From Adenanthera pavonina (Eukaryota > Streptophyta > Magnoliopsida > Fabales > Fabaceae), in the NCBI GenBank assembly GCA_026686845.1, contig JAIVEN010000010.1:26448001-26512000 (forward strand): a DNA stretch of 64,000 bases, in the 5' to 3' direction. Each line of letters opens with the position of its first letter. Position 1 is the stretch's first letter. The notes below the pieces were generated by a model. That model saw nothing but the letters and a program-made list of their open reading frames with translations. It made no database searches and was not told the origin of the DNA. Of this stretch, positions 59,651 through 64,000 are shown piece by piece. The position numbers and the translations under genes are program-made.

Positions 59651-60900
59651 CTAGGTACTTGGTTTCATCAAAATAGACAAACTCAAATCCCATAAGCTTC
59701 AATCAATTATTGTTCCTGTATCATCATAATCACCACATGAATAAACTTTCTACTCAAGGCATCTACCACCATATTCACCTTGCCATGATGGTGCTTCAAA
59801 GCATAGTCATTGTCCTTTAGGAACTCTATCCAATGATGCTACCTCATGTTCAACTCTTTCTAGTCAAAGAGATACTTCAAACTCCTGTGATCGTTAAACA
59901 CCTCAAATTGTGAGCCATAAAGATGATGTCTCTATATTTTCAAAGCAAAAACTAGTGCTACTAATTCTACGTCATGTTTAGTGTAACTCTTTTCATGAGG
60001 TTTCAATTGTCTTGAGACATAAGCTACCATTCTCCTTCGTTGCATCAAGACACACCCCAAACATTTTAGCTCCTGAAAAGCTCTCTCACATTTATCATCC
60101 TAGATGAAAGGTCGGTCCTTCTATGTTAATTTAGTCAAAGGCATAGCAAGCTGAGAAAACCCCTTAATGAACCTCTGATAATAACCAACCAAGCCCAAAA
60201 AGCTTCGAATTTCTGCTGCTAACTGTGGCCTTTCCTATTTCAAAACTATATCCACCTTATAAGGATCCACTGCCACACCATCAGCCAAAATTACATGCCT
60301 TAGAAACTTTACTTCCTTCAACCAAAATTTGCACTTGCTCAACTTGGCATACAACTGGTGATCTTTCAACACCTGTAGCATTGTATGAAGATGCTACTCA
60401 TGCTCCTCCTCACTCTTAGAGCAGAAGAGGATATCATCAATAAACACAACTACAAACTTATCCAGATAGGGCCAAAATACTCGGTTCATATGGTCTATGA
60501 AAATGACAAAGGAATTAGTTAGCCCAAAGGGCATCACAAGAAACTCATAGTGCCCATACGAAGTCCAAAAAGTCATCTTAGCTATGTCTTCTGTGTGTAC
60601 TCTAAGTTAATGATACCCAAACCTAAAGTTAATCTTAGAAAACATAAATGCACCAGCTAACTGATCAATCAAGTCATCAATTCATGGTAATGGATACTTG
60701 TTCTTAACTATTATCTGATTAATCTGCCGATAATTAGTACGTAACCATAGATTCCCATCTTTCTTTTTAACAAACAATACTAGTACTCCTTATGGTGAAA
60801 CACTAGGTCAAATGAAATCCTTCTCCAATAACTCTTCAATTTGTTTCTTGAGTTCTACTAACTCCGCTGGTGACATATGATAGAGGGCTTAAGAAATAGG
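59651..60900 (-). pseudogene. pol: Gypsy B reverse transcriptase and RNase H
   Basis: Reverse-strand RT motifs: ELVELKKQIEELLEKDFI, NKYPLP, YGHYEFLVMPFGLTN, the intact catalytic VVFIDDILFCSKSEEEHE (about 60410-60460) and YAKLSKCKFWLKEVKFL. RNase H follows with SRQLKPHEKSYTKHDVELVAL, FEVFNDHRSLKYLFD and VVDALSRKFIH. Between ERAFQELK and CLGCVLMQ (near 60070) about 30 residues are missing, including the first catalytic Asp of RNase H (TDAS). Stops are frequent. Confidence 0.87.
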
Positions 60901-61200
60901 ACTAGTGCCAGGGACTAGGTCAATAGAGAACTCTAACTCCCTCTCCAGAGGAAAACCAAAAACTTCCTTAAGGAATACCTCAGGATAATCTCACATAATC
61001 GAAATGTTCTCCAATCCTTCTTCCACTTCCACATATACTGAGAAGAAAACCAGGAACCCCTAACAACTTTTACAGAAATACTTTTCTTCCTGAGCATAAG
61101 AAAGGTAGAGACCTGCTCCATCACTCTAAGAACTAGGAATATTCATTTGTAAGGACACAGTCTTCTTAGCACAATCTAGGATAGTATTGTTGGGCTTAAG

Positions 61201-61626
61201 CTAGTCCATACCAATGATAACATTAGTCCCCCTCAAAGGCAAACATATTAAATCTAGGGTGGTCCTCCGATTCTCAAAGTGCACCACACGGTTTAAACAT
61301 GTTTGAGTGGTTCTCACAGAGACTCCTATAGGTGTTAGGACAGATAACTCAAAAGGTAACTCAATGGCTACCATACCCAACTTCCATGCACAGTCAAATG
61401 AAATGAAAGAGTATAAAGCACCCAAATCAAATAATGCATGAATAGTAAAGCCATTGAGTTTTAAAGTACCTCGGATCATGTTAGGTGTAGCATCCATCTC
61501 TTGTTGTACGATGGCAAAGACCCTTCTTAGCATTGTCTGCTTCTGAGCAGGACCCACTTGCTTAGGGGTAGCACCTCTATTGAAGCCACCCCTATTACAA
61601 CCTCATATGCTAAAAGAGCCCTTTGG
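61201..61626 (-). pseudogene. Gypsy B gag end and protease
   Basis: The reverse-strand frame 61557-61201 is the protease region: IRGTLKLNGFTIHALFDLGALYSFISFD and downstream LICLPLRGTNVIIGMD. The active site reads Asp-Leu-Gly-Ala instead of Asp-Ser-Gly-Ala, a change expected to harm activity. Upstream (61626-61558) is a Gly/Arg-rich gag tail (GCNRGGFNRGATPKQ). No CCHC knuckle is seen between this tail and the protease, although gypsy A has one at the equivalent place, so a deletion of about 45 codons is likely. Confidence 0.8.
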
Positions 61627-63931
61627 TGTAACACCCTTCATGACATCTTTCTTAGTATTGTGTTCAGAATTGAAGGAAAACAGGATGGAGGAAGCCTCAA
61701 GTGGAGGAAAATATAGCTCCATGCCATGGTGAGAAGCAGGGCCGCTGTGGTGAGAGTGTGTCCAATGGCTCTTTCCAGCTAAAAACTGGTGGAGCCATGG
61801 CGAGATGTTCTGGAGCCGCGGAGAGAATCAAGATTTTTGTTTAAATCCGGATCATTCCAATAGGATGGACGAAGGAGAAATGGAGAAGAAACAAGGGAGA
61901 TCTACTAAGGTTTAAAGATTTTGGCCATTGGGAGTGTTTTTCGGCATCCAAGAGCTTGGATTCAAGTTGGAAAGTGATTTCTACTCCTCCCTCTCCATTT
62001 TCTTCAATTGAAAATTGGGGTTTTTCGGTTATAAGTTTGGATCTTTGGTTCTGGCTGAAATCCACAAATTGAAATGGATGAAATGAGGTTAAGGAAGTGT
62101 GTTTTAGTGTTCTTCTTGCTTGGATGTGAGTTTTGAAGGTGTATGTATGATTTGAGCTTAACCCTGGGTTGTTTTCAGTTTGGGCTCTTGGGAATCCAAA
62201 GTGTATGTGATAGAGTAGCGTTTGAATGGTCCCTAAGTGCTTATTGATAAATAAAAGGGGTGTTGAAACCTTGGGTTGGGCATAAATTGGTTGAATTGTG
62301 ATGTTTGGTTATTGGTATATTATGTTAATTGAGGAATTGTGATATTGTGAAGGTTGTTTGGTAGCTTGAGAGGGCTTCAAGTGTGTTGGACAACTCAAGA
62401 AGTTTGTGGAATTCGCATGTGTGGTATTGACAACCTGAGGTAATCGGGTATTTGTTTGTATTGTACTATTTGTATGGTATGATAGTACATATATTTGTGT
62501 ATATATGCATGTTTCTTTCATACCATGATATTGATGTGCTTGTGTGTATTATTTTCTACATATCATGGTATGCACACAGCTAGATGATGATTATGATTAT
62601 GATGAGGATTACATATGTGATGATGATATTGATATGATATGGCATGAAACATAGCATGACATTGAGATCATAATGATTATTATATAATGATACATGAACA
62701 TCACCACATGGCATTGTGAGATTCTGATATATGGTAGATTGGGTGGTGATGATGTGATGACGATATGATATATGATAATATATATGTTAGGGAGGATAAG
62801 GATGGAATATATATGTTAGGGAGAATAATGATGGAATATATATGTTAGGGAGGATAAGGATGAGATTCCTGCAAGGGAGACATGCATTCCATTCATTTCA
62901 CATTGCATTCATGGATTGTATGAGATATATGTATATATATATGTGTGTGTGGTTATTCTTAGTTACTAAGACATTATCTCACACCCCTCTCTCATAAACT
63001 AACCTTTTAGGTGATAGTTCTGGCACTAGTCCTGAGAAGCTGAGGGAGTAGCATTGAACATGGGAATATTAGGTCTATGTAGTTTATGTGTAATTTGGAT
63101 ATGTATCTTGTGCCAAGTAGGATAAAATATTTTGTAAGGAATGTATAACATGGATGCGAATTGTATAGGTGGACATTATATGTATGGATATATATGTGGA
63201 AGTATGTATGTCGTATTGTGGTGTTTACATGGTTTTGGATGTTGGGAAAATAGTATGGTGGTGTTTATGAGCCCAGAGTGGATTTAGGCCTCATTGGTGT
63301 GTTTTAGGGCCTGTAGCCCATTTTGTCAAGTTGGGTTCAAGGGGGTCAAATCTCATAGGGGTGATTCTTTTGATGTGAAACCACTTTGGATAAGTTGGTT
63401 TGGGGGTTTTGGACTTGTATGAATGGTCTTTGAGTGACCATTTGCCTTTGATGGCAATTAAAGGTGGTTAGCGGTGAGTTTTGGTCAATAAGTGGCTAAA
63501 ATAGTGTTAGGGGTCTAGAATCTCCATATAGAGTTAGATTGAGGTGAAGTTGGTGTCTATGGATAGATTGGAACTAGATTGACTTGTAGAAGTTAGAATC
63601 AAGTCAATCAGAGGTTAGAACACAAAGTTATGCGCATTGAAAGTTCACCCTGATGTATGAAGTTTGCTAGTGTAGAAAACCAGTAGGGGGCATCGCGGTA
63701 CTAGGCAGCAAGCCACGGCATCACGAGGTCCAGTAGAGTGGTGAGACAAGGGAGGTCTGAAGCCACAACAGTAAAGTAGCAGTCACAACCCCAGCCTAGT
63801 TTTTGGTGTTGATTGGTTCGTTTCCACTGTTTTAAAATTTTGGGAAGTTGTTTTGAGATGTATGGGTTGCGTTTGGTTGGATTTTGAAGTTTTTGGTCAA
63901 TTTTGGAGGTATTTGGAGGTAGGGTGTTACA
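61627..63931 (+). mobile_element. Solo LTR g, gypsy family 2, in gypsy B gag
   Basis: 2305 bp, TGTAACACCC...GGGTGTTACA. The flanks TTTGG (61622-61626) and CTCGG (63932-63936) agree at 3 of 5 bases; both differences are transitions, so this is a decayed duplication at best. The gag linker on either side (SGSGNGGSWRP and the Gly/Arg-rich tail) is consistent with interruption of one gene. It has the same family as its host's own LTR but the opposite orientation. Confidence 0.85.
62787..62873 (+). repeat. Three tandem 29 bp repeats in solo LTR g
   Basis: TTAGGGAGGATAAGGATGGA followed by ATATATATG starts at 62787, 62816 and 62845. The middle copy has two changes (GAGAATAATG). The related LTR h has a single copy at about 25613, so the expansion is private to this copy. 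Confidence 0.88.
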
Positions 63932-63936
63932 CTCGG

Positions 63937-64000
63937 CCTCCAAGAGCCACCATTGCCACTACCACTATGGCCACCTCTCTTACTTACCCCACTAGTAGGG
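63937..64000 (-). pseudogene. gag: Gypsy B gag fragment at the window edge
   Basis: The reverse strand reads PTSGVSKRGGHSGSGNGGSWRP, a Gly/Ser-rich linker like SKGSRSGSGSSSGS in gypsy A gag. It continues past the window end. Confidence 0.7.

Larger units (their letters stand above)
50079..64000 (-). mobile_element. Ty3/gypsy element B (chromovirus-like), running off the right edge
   Basis: The reverse-strand order from right to left is gag, protease, reverse transcriptase, RNase H, integrase, C-terminal chromodomain-like tail, polypurine tract and 3' LTR. Pol in the order PR-RT-RH-INT marks Ty3/gypsy. The 3' LTR is family 2. The element is broken by stops and small deletions and carries three nested solo LTRs. 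Its 5' LTR lies beyond the window; the left target site would be CAAAG (50074-50078). It inserted into the right arm of the MULE. Confidence 0.88.

Noticed and set aside
62787..62873. TTAGGG repeats as interstitial telomere sequence
   Set aside because: TTAGGG occurs once per 29 bp unit, not in tandem, and plant telomeres are usually TTTAGGG.

Overview
This window is plant nuclear DNA from a eudicot and consists almost entirely of transposable elements. The evidence is one nearly complete Sirevirus-type Ty1/copia element with an env-like gene, chromovirus-like Ty3/gypsy elements, a second Ty1/copia remnant, a CACTA end, a Mutator-like element (MULE), a SINE, a PPR-gene fragment and a wrecked TIR exon of the kind found in plant TIR-NLR immune receptors. 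TIR-NLRs are a dicot feature, which argues against a grass. I see no intact host gene, no rRNA or tRNA gene, no CRISPR array and nothing bacterial.

Layout. 1-2118: AT-rich DNA ending in a CACTA terminus. 2119-21710: gypsy element A (+ strand), whose 5' LTR is split by the CACTA element and by the Sirevirus (2155-14302, target duplication GTTTT) and whose reverse transcriptase is split by a 3.5 kb solo LTR (17368-20879, CTAAG). 21711-31262: remains of a TIR gene, with its TIR exon broken by a solo LTR (23167-28035, which itself contains another at 24451-26922), a Sirevirus solo LTR (28068-30696) and a SINE (30802-30990). 32020-34822: degraded copia element B with one LTR. 35520-35702: PPR fragment on the - strand. 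36293-44757: three more solo LTRs, one nested in another and two head to head. 45751-50078: MULE with long inverted repeats, a broken transposase N-terminus and a tandem array of about 117 bp units. 50079-64000: gypsy element B (- strand), inserted in the right arm of the MULE and running off the window; its 3' LTR carries a solo LTR that carries another, and its gag carries a further solo LTR.

Target-site duplications, read by eye, fix the order of events. Ten solo LTRs stand against one complete LTR element, so LTR-LTR recombination has been the main fate of insertions here. Two gypsy LTR families are used below: family 1 (TGTAATATCCC to GGTGTTRCA, about 2-3.5 kb) and family 2 (TGTAACAMCC to GTGTTACA, about 2.3-2.6 kb, the LTR of gypsy A and B).

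The Sirevirus is the most informative unit. Its LTRs differ by about 40 substitutions in 1.84 kb by hand count (about 2.3%), its pol catalytic motifs are intact, and its genes are broken by only a few stops and frameshifts. Its LTRs and its pol-env spacer are packed with a TTCGAA palindrome and a CAGACGAA / TTCGTCTG pair. I did not find a clearly new biological system; the best leads are this motif array, the dimeric tandem repeat in the MULE, and the TIR exon hit by three retroelements.
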